Assembly (NCBI RefSeq): GCF_014203535.1
Contig: NZ_JACHJI010000002.1
Location: 625,042-689,041 of the forward strand
Direction of reading: 5' to 3'
Source of the DNA: Streptomyces griseomycini
GTDB lineage: Bacteria > Actinomycetota > Actinomycetes > Streptomycetales > Streptomycetaceae
Length of the DNA stretch: 64,000 nt
Below are positions 17,400-24,741 of this stretch, one piece after another (within the stretch, counting starts at the first letter, position 1; each line of letters begins with the position of its first letter). A program made the position numbers and the translations under genes. The notes below the pieces were generated by a model. That model ran no database searches. It saw only the letters and a program-made list of their open reading frames with translations, and was not told where the DNA came from.

Positions 17400-17500
17400 A
17401 TCAGGGTCCGTCCCGGAGACTCCCCTGATCTCCGCGGGCCGGCTCCCTCGAACATCTCCCGGTCCCGGCCTCAGGGGCGATATCAGGGTCCGGCCAGGGT
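17400..17500. promoter_or_regulatory. Repeated ATCAGGGTCCG motifs, candidate operator region
   Basis: ATCAGGGTCCG occurs at 17400-17410 and 17482-17492; TCAGGGG occurs at 17471-17477. The first copy faces CCCTGAT at 17423-17429, forming an inverted repeat with a 16-bp spacer. The last is followed by a second AGGGTC 11 bp downstream (direct repeat). All lie between the divergent PspC genes, where a NarL-type regulator could act. The same 14-mer ATCAGGGTCCGGCC recurs at 54166. Confidence 0.5.
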
Positions 17501-17544
17501 CGTACCGACTGCCGCCGCGGCGGCTCTCCCGTCACCATGGACGC

Positions 17545-19023
17545 ATGACAGATCACCAGCACGCCGCCACGGGTCCGGGACCCGGCTCCGGCCCGCGCCC
17601 GGCTCCGGGCACCGGGCCGGAGGACGCCGCGCCGGCCGCGGACCCGGCACGCGGCGCCGCGGCCCACGCGCGCGCGCACGAGCACGCGGGCGCGCGTGGA
17701 AAGGAAGGGGGGACCGCACCGCGGGATCCGGCCGGGGAGGCCGCGGCCGAACCTCCCCTGCGTTTCCGGCGCGACCGCCGGCACAAGCTGCTCGGCGGGG
17801 TCTGCGCCGGGCTCGGCCGGCAGTGCGACATGGACCCGGTGATCTTCCGGATCACCCTCGCGGTGCTCTCCGCCACCGGCGGCATCGGCCTGATCTTCTA
17901 CGGCTTCGCCTGGCTCCTCGTCCCCTACGACGACGAGGAGGAGAACGAGATCCGCAGGCTGCTGACCGGCCGGGTCGACGGCCACACGCTGACGGCCGTG
18001 CTGTTCGCGCTGGTCGGCTGCGGCGTCTTCCTCACGATGCTGAACAACGGCGGCGTGCTGAGTTTCGCCGTCATACTCTCCCTGCTGCTCGCCGGCGCCG
18101 GCTACTGGTCCCGGCGGCGCGGCGCCCCCGACCCCGACCCCATCGCCGCCCAGGCCGCCGCGGACGCCCCGCCGGAGCCCCAGGCCCCGCCGGTCCCCAC
18201 CGCCTTCCCCTCCTGGTGGCGCGACCCCATCGTCAAGGACGGCACCCACGTCGGCGGCACGGGTTATCTGTGGGGTCCCCGGGACTCCCGCGAGCTGGAC
18301 GTGGCGGCCGCCGTCAACATCGGCCTCGGCGCCCGTGCCGACGCCCGCGACGACGCACACCTCCCGCATCGCCGGCCGCCCAAGCCGCGCGGTCCTCGCC
18401 GGATCGGCGGCTGGATCTTCCTGCTCGCCCTCCTCGCGGCCGGCCTCGGCACCCGCCTGGCCTGGGAGGAACACCCCCTCGGCACCAGCCTGCAGACCGG
18501 CCTGGCCTGCGCGCTCGCCGTGTTCGGCATCGGTGTGGCGGTCAGCGCGTTCCTGGGCCGCACCGGGGCCGGATCCATCGTCCTGGCGGTCATCACGGCG
18601 GGCCTGCTCGCCGGCTCGGCCGCGATCCCCAAGGACATCGGCACCGAGTGGATGCGCACGACCTGGGAGCCCGCCTCGGTCGCGCAGATACGCCCGGCCT
18701 ACGACGTGGGCACCGGCGCCGGCACCCTGGACCTGTCCGGGGTCCAGGTGCCCGCGGGAGAGACCGTGTCCACACGCGCGGACGTCGGGCTGGGCCGGAT
18801 CCGTGTGATCGTCCCCGAGGACGTCACCGTGAAGCTGAGCATCCAGGTGGGAGTCGGCGACATCCAGTTGCCCGGCGACGGGAAGAAGGACGTGGACGTG
18901 GCACCGGGCAAGCACAAGGAGCTGACCCTGACCCCACCCGCGGGCGTCGAGAAGGCGGGCACGCTCGTCCTGGACCTCCAGGTCGGCGCGGGACAGGCGG
19001 AGGTGAGCCGTGCTGCGTCATGA
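17545..19023 (+). CDS. PspC-domain multi-pass membrane protein
   Basis: A 492-aa protein. After a ~65-residue disordered Pro/Gly/Ala/His segment comes a PspC domain (FRRDRRHKLLGGVCAGLGRQ, residues ~73-130), further membrane helices, a conserved loop with WWRDPIVKDG and YLWGPRDS, more helices, and a C-terminal extracytoplasmic beta-rich domain (residues ~380-490) with repeated TVSTRADVGLGRIRV-like strands. It is divergent from the PspC kinase. In C. glutamicum the equivalent protein, EsrI, inhibits the kinase; the same role is inferred here. A small membrane-protein gene overlaps its 3' end. Confidence 0.85.
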   Translation: MTDHQHAATGPGPGSGPRPAPGTGPEDAAPAADPARGAAAHARAHEHAGARGKEGGTAPRDPAGEAAAEPPLRFRRDRRHKLLGGVCAGLGRQCDMDPVIFRITLAVLSATGGIGLIFYGFAWLLVPYDDEEENEIRRLLTGRVDGHTLTAVLFALVGCGVFLTMLNNGGVLSFAVILSLLLAGAGYWSRRRGAPDPDPIAAQAAADAPPEPQAPPVPTAFPSWWRDPIVKDGTHVGGTGYLWGPRDSRELDVAAAVNIGLGARADARDDAHLPHRRPPKPRGPRRIGGWIFLLALLAAGLGTRLAWEEHPLGTSLQTGLACALAVFGIGVAVSAFLGRTGAGSIVLAVITAGLLAGSAAIPKDIGTEWMRTTWEPASVAQIRPAYDVGTGAGTLDLSGVQVPAGETVSTRADVGLGRIRVIVPEDVTVKLSIQVGVGDIQLPGDGKKDVDVAPGKHKELTLTPPAGVEKAGTLVLDLQVGAGQAEVSRAAS

Positions 19024-19237
19024 GTTCCAGCCCGGCAGGCTGGTCGCGGGCGCCTTCCTCACCCTCGCCGCCGTGCTCTACGCCGGTGACGCGGGCGGCG
19101 CCTGGGAGACCCCGTGGTTCGTCATGATCCCCGTCGTCACGGGCGGCCTGTGCCTGGCCGGCACGGTGGCCTTCCTGACGAGCCTCGTACGCCGACGCCG
19201 AACGCCGGACCCCCGTGACCCGGACACGCCGGCCTGA
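19010..19237 (+). CDS. Small two-helix membrane protein
   Basis: A 75-aa protein from GTG 19010, overlapping the PspC gene by 14 bp and therefore probably translationally coupled to it. Two hydrophobic segments (residues ~12-28 and 36-58) are followed by a basic, Pro/Asp-rich tail. No family was recognised. It likely belongs to the envelope-stress module. Confidence 0.75.
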   Translation: MLRHEFQPGRLVAGAFLTLAAVLYAGDAGGAWETPWFVMIPVVTGGLCLAGTVAFLTSLVRRRRTPDPRDPDTPA

Positions 19238-19239
19238 CC

Positions 19240-19776
19240 CTAGCGGTACGTCCCCGTCCGCTGCCGCCGCCGCGCGCGCAGGGCCGCGTCCACGGACAGC
19301 AGGGGTGCGCCCGCCAGCACGAGCGGGATCCAGGCCATGAGGTACGGGAGGTCGTTCCCGTAGTAATAGGGATCGGCGGACCAGCTCACGGTCAGCCACA
19401 GGCTCAGGGAGATCAGCGCACCGCCGAGGGCGGCCAGACGGGTGAGCAGTCCGAGCAGGGTGCCGATCCCCACGGCCAGCTCCCCGAGGGCAATGGCGTA
19501 ACCGAACGCGACGGGACTCTCCAGCGCCACGTCGACCAGGGCGGGGACGGCGGACGCGTCCCGAGCGGCCCTCATCATGTCACCGACGGAGCCGGCACCG
19601 GCCTCCTTCATGAACGCGCTGTCGGTGAGTTTGTCCAGGCCGGCGTAGACGAAGGTGACCCCGAGAAAGATCCGGAGAGGGACCAGGGCATAGCGGGTCG
19701 CGGTGTCCCGCCAGTCCCCGCCCCCGCCGACACGAGGGCCGTACGTGTCCGTTCCCGTACTCTGAGTCATCGCCAC
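19240..19776 (-). CDS. DoxX-family membrane protein
   Basis: A 178-aa protein with four hydrophobic segments and the DoxX pattern RIFLGVTFVYAGLDKL near residue 35, GELAVGIGTLLGLLTRLAALGG in the middle and a C-terminal helix before a basic tail. DoxX proteins are membrane components linked to thiosulfate oxidation or redox and oxidative-stress complexes, but many Streptomyces copies have no assigned role. GTG 19776 is favoured because GAGAGG lies six bases upstream; ATG 19770 is possible. Confidence 0.88.
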   Translation of the reverse strand: MAMTQSTGTDTYGPRVGGGGDWRDTATRYALVPLRIFLGVTFVYAGLDKLTDSAFMKEAGAGSVGDMMRAARDASAVPALVDVALESPVAFGYAIALGELAVGIGTLLGLLTRLAALGGALISLSLWLTVSWSADPYYYGNDLPYLMAWIPLVLAGAPLLSVDAALRARRRQRTGTYR

Positions 19777-19974
19777 CTGCCGCCTCTCACCGCCGTACCG
19801 AGACCGCCTCGACAGACCATACGTACGACGTTCAGACCCGGCTCAACCCTGAGGAACGGTTTTTCCTCGAATCGCCCGGCAGCCGCCCGCACCGGACCGG
19901 GGACGGACGCCCCGACGCGGCCCCGGTCCGCCCACCGGACCGCACACGCGCAGCAGGCACTCCACCTGCTCCGC

Positions 19975-21255
19975 CTACTCCGCCACGTCGATCGCGTACC
20001 GGTTCGTCTCCACCCCCGCTGCCGTCACGACCTGTACCTCCACCCGTCCCGGCTCCACCTCCGCCGGTACCGGCACCGTCAGCAACGTGTCCGTCGGGTT
20101 GTCGAACCCGCCCGTCACCGGCACCAGCGGTACGTGCACGTTCACCGCCCCCACCCGGACGACCATCCGCGACAACCGATCGGCCCCCTGCGCACCCGCC
20201 GGCACGAACCCCGCCCCGCGGATCTCGATGTCGTCGCCGGTCCGGATCGGCGCGTCCAGATCGCCGGCCTCCCGCGCCCGCACCACCGACAGGATCACCG
20301 GCCGCCCGCCCTCCGCGTACTTCCCCGCGAGATACGTCGCCGCCGACACGAGCACCACCACCGCGAGCCCCCACGGCAGATCCGGCAACTGGTCCGGCCG
20401 CCGGGCCAGCCGCACCGCCGCGAACACCAGGGCGACGGCGCTGATCACGACGTACTGGATGTCGGCGAACGTCCCCCGCCCCGCGTCGTCGGTCAGCAGG
20501 TCCGCCGCCCGGGGCCGGTCCGCACGCACCTTCTGCAGGCGCTGCCCCAGCACCCTCAGCCCGACCACCCGCCGCACCAGCACGGCGATCCCGCACACCA
20601 CGGCGAGGACGGTCACCACCCCCGCGCCCCGGGCCAGTTCGAGCCCGTTGATCAGCGCGTCACGCTCACGGTGCCCGGAGGCCAGCGCCAGCCGCCCCGC
20701 CAGGACCAGCACCGCGTACGCCAGGAACAGCACCCAGGCGGCAGCCACCGCACGGGACGTGGAGAGGCGGTTGTCCTCCCCGATCACCGGTGCGAGCACC
20801 CCACCGCGCGTCCGGTGGAACCACGACGCCGCGGTCAGCGCACCCGCGACGACCAGCGCGGCCGTCAGTCCCGCGGTGCGCGCGGCGGTCCACCCCGCGC
20901 CGACCGCCGTGAGCGCCTGCCCCAGGAGCAGCAGCACGACCCCCGCCCACACGACCACCGCGGTCCGGCGCCACAGTCGGGCCAGCCACGACGCGCCCTC
21001 GGCACGCCCGCGTTCGGCGACGGCCTCAGCGGCCTGCGCCAGCTCCTCCGAGACCCACTGCCGGGAGGCGGAGGCCGAGTGGGCCACCGCGGCCGGGAGC
21101 CCTTGCCCCGCCGCGTACTCGTCCCGCTTCAGCAGGAACGCGGCGACCGCGCGCCGATGCCCCTCACGCGCCCCGTGCGGGCAGTCCCCGCAGGTGCAGC
21201 CGCCCTCGTGCGTGGCCGCGTCCCCGCCGCCCCGTCTCGCCTCCTGCACCGCCAC
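19975..21255 (-). CDS. Multi-pass membrane protein with IPT/TIG-like C-terminus
   Basis: A protein of ~426 aa. The N-terminus carries a Cys cluster CTCGDCPHG that could bind a metal, then an amphipathic helical region. Several hydrophobic segments span about residues 105-310. The C-terminal ~100 residues look like an Ig-fold (IPT/TIG) domain: DDIEIRGAGFVPAG, VHVPLVPVTGG, PGRVEVQVVTAAGV. The start is uncertain: GTG 21255 and GTG 21249 are plausible, and the frame stays open to a GTG at 21330. No specific function was recognised. Confidence 0.65.
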   Translation of the reverse strand: MAVQEARRGGGDAATHEGGCTCGDCPHGAREGHRRAVAAFLLKRDEYAAGQGLPAAVAHSASASRQWVSEELAQAAEAVAERGRAEGASWLARLWRRTAVVVWAGVVLLLLGQALTAVGAGWTAARTAGLTAALVVAGALTAASWFHRTRGGVLAPVIGEDNRLSTSRAVAAAWVLFLAYAVLVLAGRLALASGHRERDALINGLELARGAGVVTVLAVVCGIAVLVRRVVGLRVLGQRLQKVRADRPRAADLLTDDAGRGTFADIQYVVISAVALVFAAVRLARRPDQLPDLPWGLAVVVLVSAATYLAGKYAEGGRPVILSVVRAREAGDLDAPIRTGDDIEIRGAGFVPAGAQGADRLSRMVVRVGAVNVHVPLVPVTGGFDNPTDTLLTVPVPAEVEPGRVEVQVVTAAGVETNRYAIDVAE

Positions 21256-21437
21256 GCCCGAAGCCCGCCTTCCCCGCACACTCGACCAGGACCACAACCA
21301 TGTGCACGCCCCCGGGGCGCACACCCACACGTCGACAACTCCCCCGTGACGACAGCGAATTGTGCCCTACACCACGCCCTCCCCGTTCGGCAGGTCCGGT
21401 CGGACGGGTGAACTTCGACATGTCGTGTTGACGCGGC

Positions 21438-21472
21438 CGTGGATACCCGACACAAGGTGTCCGGTATCCACG
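21438..21472. repeat. 35-bp palindrome, candidate operator
   Basis: CGTGGATACC (21438-21447) pairs with GGTATCCACG (21463-21472), and inside it GACAC (21449-21453) pairs with GTGTC (21457-21461), with one C:C mismatch and a 3-nt centre. The element ends 14 bp before the ATG of the PPOX-family gene. A perfect palindrome CGACATGTCG also lies at 21416-21425. Confidence 0.7.
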
Positions 21473-21486
21473 CCACACTCGCCTCC

Positions 21487-21960
21487 ATGAACACGAACTG
21501 GGAGGCCTTCGCCACCGCCGAACCCGATCTCGCGAAGAGGGTCGAGGCCCGCTTCGGCGCGTACACCCACCACGTCCTCGCGACCCTGCGCAGGGACGGC
21601 TCGCCGCGTACCACCGGCCTGGAGGTCCGCTTCCTGAACGGGGAGCTCTGGCTCGGCATGATGCCGAACTCGCTCAAGGCCCTCGACCTGCGCCGCGACC
21701 CGCGCTTCGCACTCCAGGCGAACCCCGGGGAGGGCACGGGCATGGGCGGCGGCGACGTCCGGATCAGCGGTCGGGCGATCGAGGTCGAGGACGCGGAGAC
21801 CCGGGCCGAGTACGCCGAAGAGGTGGAACCGCCGGAGCCGTTCCACCTCTTCCGCACCGAGCTGACGGAGGTCGTACGGACCTTCGTCGAGGACGAGAAG
21901 TACCTCGTCGTCCAGGTCTGGAAGCCCGGAGAGCCGGTGCGGACCCTCAGGCGGACGTGA
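21487..21960 (+). CDS. Pyridoxamine 5'-phosphate oxidase-family protein
   Basis: A 157-aa split-barrel flavin-type protein (PPOX family) with the usual core: HHVLATLRRDGSPRTTGLEVRFLNGELWLGMM, then DLRRDPRFALQANPG and a C-terminal VVQVWKPGEP strand. Family members bind FMN or F420 and act as oxidoreductases on small molecules; the cofactor cannot be told from the sequence. ATG 21487 was chosen; an upstream in-frame GTG at 21439 lies inside the palindrome. No good ribosome site is present. It is tail-to-tail with guaA, 9 bp apart. Confidence 0.8.
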   Translation: MNTNWEAFATAEPDLAKRVEARFGAYTHHVLATLRRDGSPRTTGLEVRFLNGELWLGMMPNSLKALDLRRDPRFALQANPGEGTGMGGGDVRISGRAIEVEDAETRAEYAEEVEPPEPFHLFRTELTEVVRTFVEDEKYLVVQVWKPGEPVRTLRRT

Positions 21961-21969
21961 CCGTCGGGA

Positions 21970-23550
21970 CTACTCCCACTCGATGGTGCCCGGCGGCTTG
22001 GAGGTGACGTCGAGGACGACCCGGTTGACGTCGCGCACCTCGTTGGTGATGCGGGTCGAGATCTTCGCGAGGACGTCGTACGGCAGCCGCGACCAGTCGG
22101 CGGTCATGGCGTCCTCGCTGGAGACCGGACGCAGGACGATCGGGTGGCCGTAGGTCCGGCCGTCGCCCTGGACGCCGACGGACCGCACGTCCGCGAGCAG
22201 GACCACCGGGCACTGCCAGATGTCCCGGTCGAGACCGGCCGCGGTCAGCTCCTCGCGGGCGATGGCGTCGGCCTCGCGGAGCAGGTCGAGCCGCTCCTTG
22301 GTCACCTCGCCGACGATGCGGATGCCGAGCCCCGGGCCGGGGAACGGCTGGCGCTGGACGATCTCCTCCGGCAGGCCGAGCTCCTGGCCGACCATCCGGA
22401 CCTCGTCCTTGAACAGCTTGCGCAGCGGCTCGATCAGCTTGAACTCGAGGTCCTCGGGGAGGCCGCCGACGTTGTGGTGGGACTTGATGTTGGCCGTGCC
22501 GGTGCCGCCGCCGGACTCGACGACGTCCGGGTAGAGGGTGCCCTGGACGAGGAACTCCACGGCCGGGCCCTCGTCCGCGATGATCTCGGCCTGGGCCTGC
22601 TCGAAGACCCGGATGAACTCCCGGCCGATGATCTTCCGCTTCTCCTCGGGGTCACTGACCCCCTTGAGCGCGTCCAGGAACCGCTCGCTCGCGTCCACGA
22701 CCTTCAGCTGCACGCCGGTCGCGGCCACGAAGTCCTTCTCGACCTGCTCGGTCTCGCCCTTGCGCATCAGTCCGTGGTCGACGTACACGCAGGTCAGCTG
22801 GGAGCCGATGGCCTTCTGGACGAGGGCCGCCGCGACGGCGGAGTCCACGCCGCCGGACAGGCCGCAGATGGCGCGCTTGTCGCCGACCAGTTCGCGGATG
22901 GCGGCGACCTGCTCGTCGATGACGTTGCCGGTGGTCCAGTTCGGGCTGAGGCCCGCACCCCGGTACAGGAAGTGCTCGAGCACCTGCTGTCCGTGCGTGG
23001 AGTGCATCACCTCGGGGTGGTACTGGACGCCGTAGAGCTTCTTGTCGTCGTTCTCGAACGCGGCGACCGGGACGACGTCCGTCGAGGCGGTGACGGTGAA
23101 GCCCTCGGGGGCGGCGGAGCAGGCGTCGCCGTGCGACATCCAGACGTCCTGCTCGTCCGGGGTGCCCTCGAAGAGGGTGGAGGACGTCCTGGAGACGTGC
23201 AGATCCGTACGGCCGTACTCACGGGCGCCGGTGTTGTCCACCTGGCCGCCCAGGCTCTGCGCCATGAGCTGGAAGCCGTAGCACATGCCGAAGACGGGGA
23301 CGCCCGCCTCGAAGATCTCGCGGTCGAGGCGGGGGGCGCCCTCCTCGTACACGGACGAGGGACCGCCGGACAGGATGATCGCCGCCGGGTTCTTGGCGAG
23401 CATGTCCGCGACCGGCATGGTGCTCGGCACGATCTCGCTGTAGACCCGCGCCTCGCGGACGCGACGGGCGATGAGCTGGGCGTACTGTGCGCCGAAGTCG
23501 ACGACCAGGACGGTGTCGGGCGCGTTGGCAGCGGGATTCGCTGATGACAC
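21970..23550 (-). CDS. guaA: GMP synthase (glutamine-hydrolysing)
   Basis: A 526-aa GMP synthetase, converting XMP to GMP in de novo purine synthesis. The N-terminal class I amidotransferase has nucleophile Cys90 (FGMCYGFQ) and His/Glu in YHPEVMHS. The ATP pyrophosphatase PP-loop is [10 protein letters not shown], and the C-terminal dimerisation domain ends [14 protein letters not shown] 23550 is chosen because GGAAGG lies six bases upstream; the frame remains open further upstream without a ribosome site. It is divergent from the chorismate mutase leader. Confidence 0.96.
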   Translation of the reverse strand: MSSANPAANAPDTVLVVDFGAQYAQLIARRVREARVYSEIVPSTMPVADMLAKNPAAIILSGGPSSVYEEGAPRLDREIFEAGVPVFGMCYGFQLMAQSLGGQVDNTGAREYGRTDLHVSRTSSTLFEGTPDEQDVWMSHGDACSAAPEGFTVTASTDVVPVAAFENDDKKLYGVQYHPEVMHSTHGQQVLEHFLYRGAGLSPNWTTGNVIDEQVAAIRELVGDKRAICGLSGGVDSAVAAALVQKAIGSQLTCVYVDHGLMRKGETEQVEKDFVAATGVQLKVVDASERFLDALKGVSDPEEKRKIIGREFIRVFEQAQAEIIADEGPAVEFLVQGTLYPDVVESGGGTGTANIKSHHNVGGLPEDLEFKLIEPLRKLFKDEVRMVGQELGLPEEIVQRQPFPGPGLGIRIVGEVTKERLDLLREADAIAREELTAAGLDRDIWQCPVVLLADVRSVGVQGDGRTYGHPIVLRPVSSEDAMTADWSRLPYDVLAKISTRITNEVRDVNRVVLDVTSKPPGTIEWE

Positions 23551-23696
23551 GAGATGCCTTCCGGCGGTGGGGCGGGGGGGTCTTGTGTCTTCCGATTCTA
23601 CCGGGGTGGGCGTGGACACCTGCTCTCGCTCCCCGAGCGTCACCGCACGGCGCCGCACGGCCCCGCGCAGATGTGTGTCTCACCATGCGATCCGTG

Positions 23697-23725
23697 TTGG
23701 ACACTCCGGGGACGCGCGGCATACT
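23697..23725 (+). promoter_or_regulatory. Promoter of chorismate mutase leader transcript
   Basis: TTGGAC (23697-23702) and CATACT (23720-23725) with the ideal 17-bp spacer. The start site falls at 23732-23733, on the ATG of the leader peptide. Confidence 0.65.
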
Positions 23726-23732
23726 GGGCCCC

Positions 23733-23804
23733 ATGCTCACGCACCCGACCTTCCTCTTTACCTATGGCGACCGGCCCGCCGGCTGCCATGGTCGTGCTGC
23801 TTGA
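23733..23804 (+). CDS. Phe/Tyr leader peptide of chorismate mutase attenuator
   Basis: A 23-codon open frame starting at the predicted transcript start (leaderless) and ending with TGA 23802-23804. Codons 7-11 read Phe-Leu-Phe-Thr-Tyr and include TTT and TAT, both rare in Streptomyces; the end (His-Gly-Arg-Ala-Ala) again uses T-ending rare codons. It lies 20 nt upstream of a 13-bp terminator stem and precedes a gene of Phe/Tyr biosynthesis. Leader, terminator and gene order match classical amino-acid attenuation, as known for trp genes in Streptomyces. Translation of the peptide is inferred. Confidence 0.65.
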   Translation: MLTHPTFLFTYGDRPAGCHGRAA

Positions 23805-23823
23805 GCAACTGACAAGCGACTTC

Positions 23824-23860
23824 CCAGGCGCCCCGGGCCGACAAGGTCCGGGGCGCCTGG
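23824..23860 (+). terminator. Attenuator hairpin before chorismate mutase
   Basis: CCAGGCGCCCCGG (23824-23836) pairs perfectly with 23848-23860 across an 11-nt loop, followed by GCGTTTC. It lies between the leader-peptide stop and the chorismate mutase start at 23920, so it must be bypassed for the gene to be expressed. I could not identify the antiterminator pairing by eye. Confidence 0.75.
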
Positions 23861-23919
23861 CGTTTCCCGGGTCCTGTCGCTCCGGGGCACCCCGCACCCA
23901 CCGATCGAGGAGCCCCGAC

Positions 23920-24237
23920 ATGACCGTCACCGCCGCCACGCCGCAGTCCACGACGCCGCAGCCCACCGAGAAGACCGGCGCCCGCACCGCCGAGGCCGCC
24001 GAGGTGATCACCGGCGCCCGTGAGCGGATCGACGCGCTCGACGACCGGATCATCGGCCTCGTGCAGGAACGGATGGCCGTGTCGGCCGTCATCCAGAAGG
24101 AGCGGATCGCCTCCGGCGGCCGGCGCGTGAACCTCTCCCGCGAGATGGAGGTCCTCGCCCACTACAGGGACGCGCTGGGCAAGCCGGGCACCACGCTCGC
24201 GATGACCCTGCTGGAGCTGTGCCGGGGGAAGATCTGA
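23920..24237 (+). CDS. Chorismate mutase (AroQ type)
   Basis: A 105-aa monofunctional AroQ chorismate mutase, converting chorismate to prephenate at the branch to Phe and Tyr. The all-helical core is seen: ARERIDALDDRIIGLVQERMAVSAVIQKERIAS (substrate Arg/Lys in the first helix), then REMEVLAHYRDALG. ATG 23920 has GAGGAG eight bases upstream. About 20 Ala/Thr/Pro-rich residues precede the domain. It is predicted to be controlled by the upstream leader peptide and terminator. Confidence 0.9.
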   Translation: MTVTAATPQSTTPQPTEKTGARTAEAAEVITGARERIDALDDRIIGLVQERMAVSAVIQKERIASGGRRVNLSREMEVLAHYRDALGKPGTTLAMTLLELCRGKI

Positions 24238-24652
24238 GCCGGCGGGCGGCACGAGGGCCGCGTCCCCGTCTTCCCGTTCCCGGGACAGACGTACGCATCG
24301 CTTCTCACCCGTGCGGCGCGTGACCGGCGCCGGAACCCTTCGTTGGTACCGGTGTCCGTGCCAGCCAGGGGCGGGCCCGAGAGAACCACGCGTGGCTCGC
24401 CGGAGCGATGAGACGTGCGGATCGTGCCGTACGTCGTGGGACCTCGCTCCGGAAGAGTGACCGGACGGCAGGGGACAGCAGCCCGGTCACCCAAGAGAAC
24501 GGCCGGCTCCGGGGACGCCCGGGGCCGGCCGGCCAGAACCGCACCCGCCCGGACCCGACGGTCACGAAAGGGGTGCGGCGGAGACTCGCGGCGCTTCCCC
24601 CCGGCGCCGCTCCCGGGCACCGATGCCGCCCTGACGTCGGTGCTGACGAGGG
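24238..24652. other. Intergenic region, no gene supported
   Basis: About 415 bp between the chorismate mutase gene and the terminator of the convergent gene. Arg/Pro-rich frames are open in several phases, but none has a ribosome site or familiar product. Confidence 0.45.
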
Positions 24653-24684
24653 AAGGGCCCCGCGGTTCCACCCGCGGGGCCCTT
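24653..24684. terminator. Bidirectional terminator, 13-bp stem
   Basis: AAGGGCCCCGCGG (24653-24665) and CCGCGGGGCCCTT (24672-24684) form a perfect stem with a 6-nt loop. The A and T ends make it a good terminator for the minus-strand gene that ends at 24742 and for transcripts from the chorismate mutase side. Confidence 0.75.
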
Positions 24685-24690
24685 CGCGCG

Positions 24691-24741
24691 CCGTACGGAC
24701 GTCCATGCCGTACGGACGCTCATGCCGTACGGACGTCGGCG
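24691..24741. repeat. Three 17-bp tandem repeats
   Basis: Units begin at 24691, 24708 and 24725, each starting CCGTACGGACG. The first 11 bp are identical in all three, and CGTACG is itself a palindrome. The array sits exactly between a stop codon (24742) and the terminator hairpin. Confidence 0.8.
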
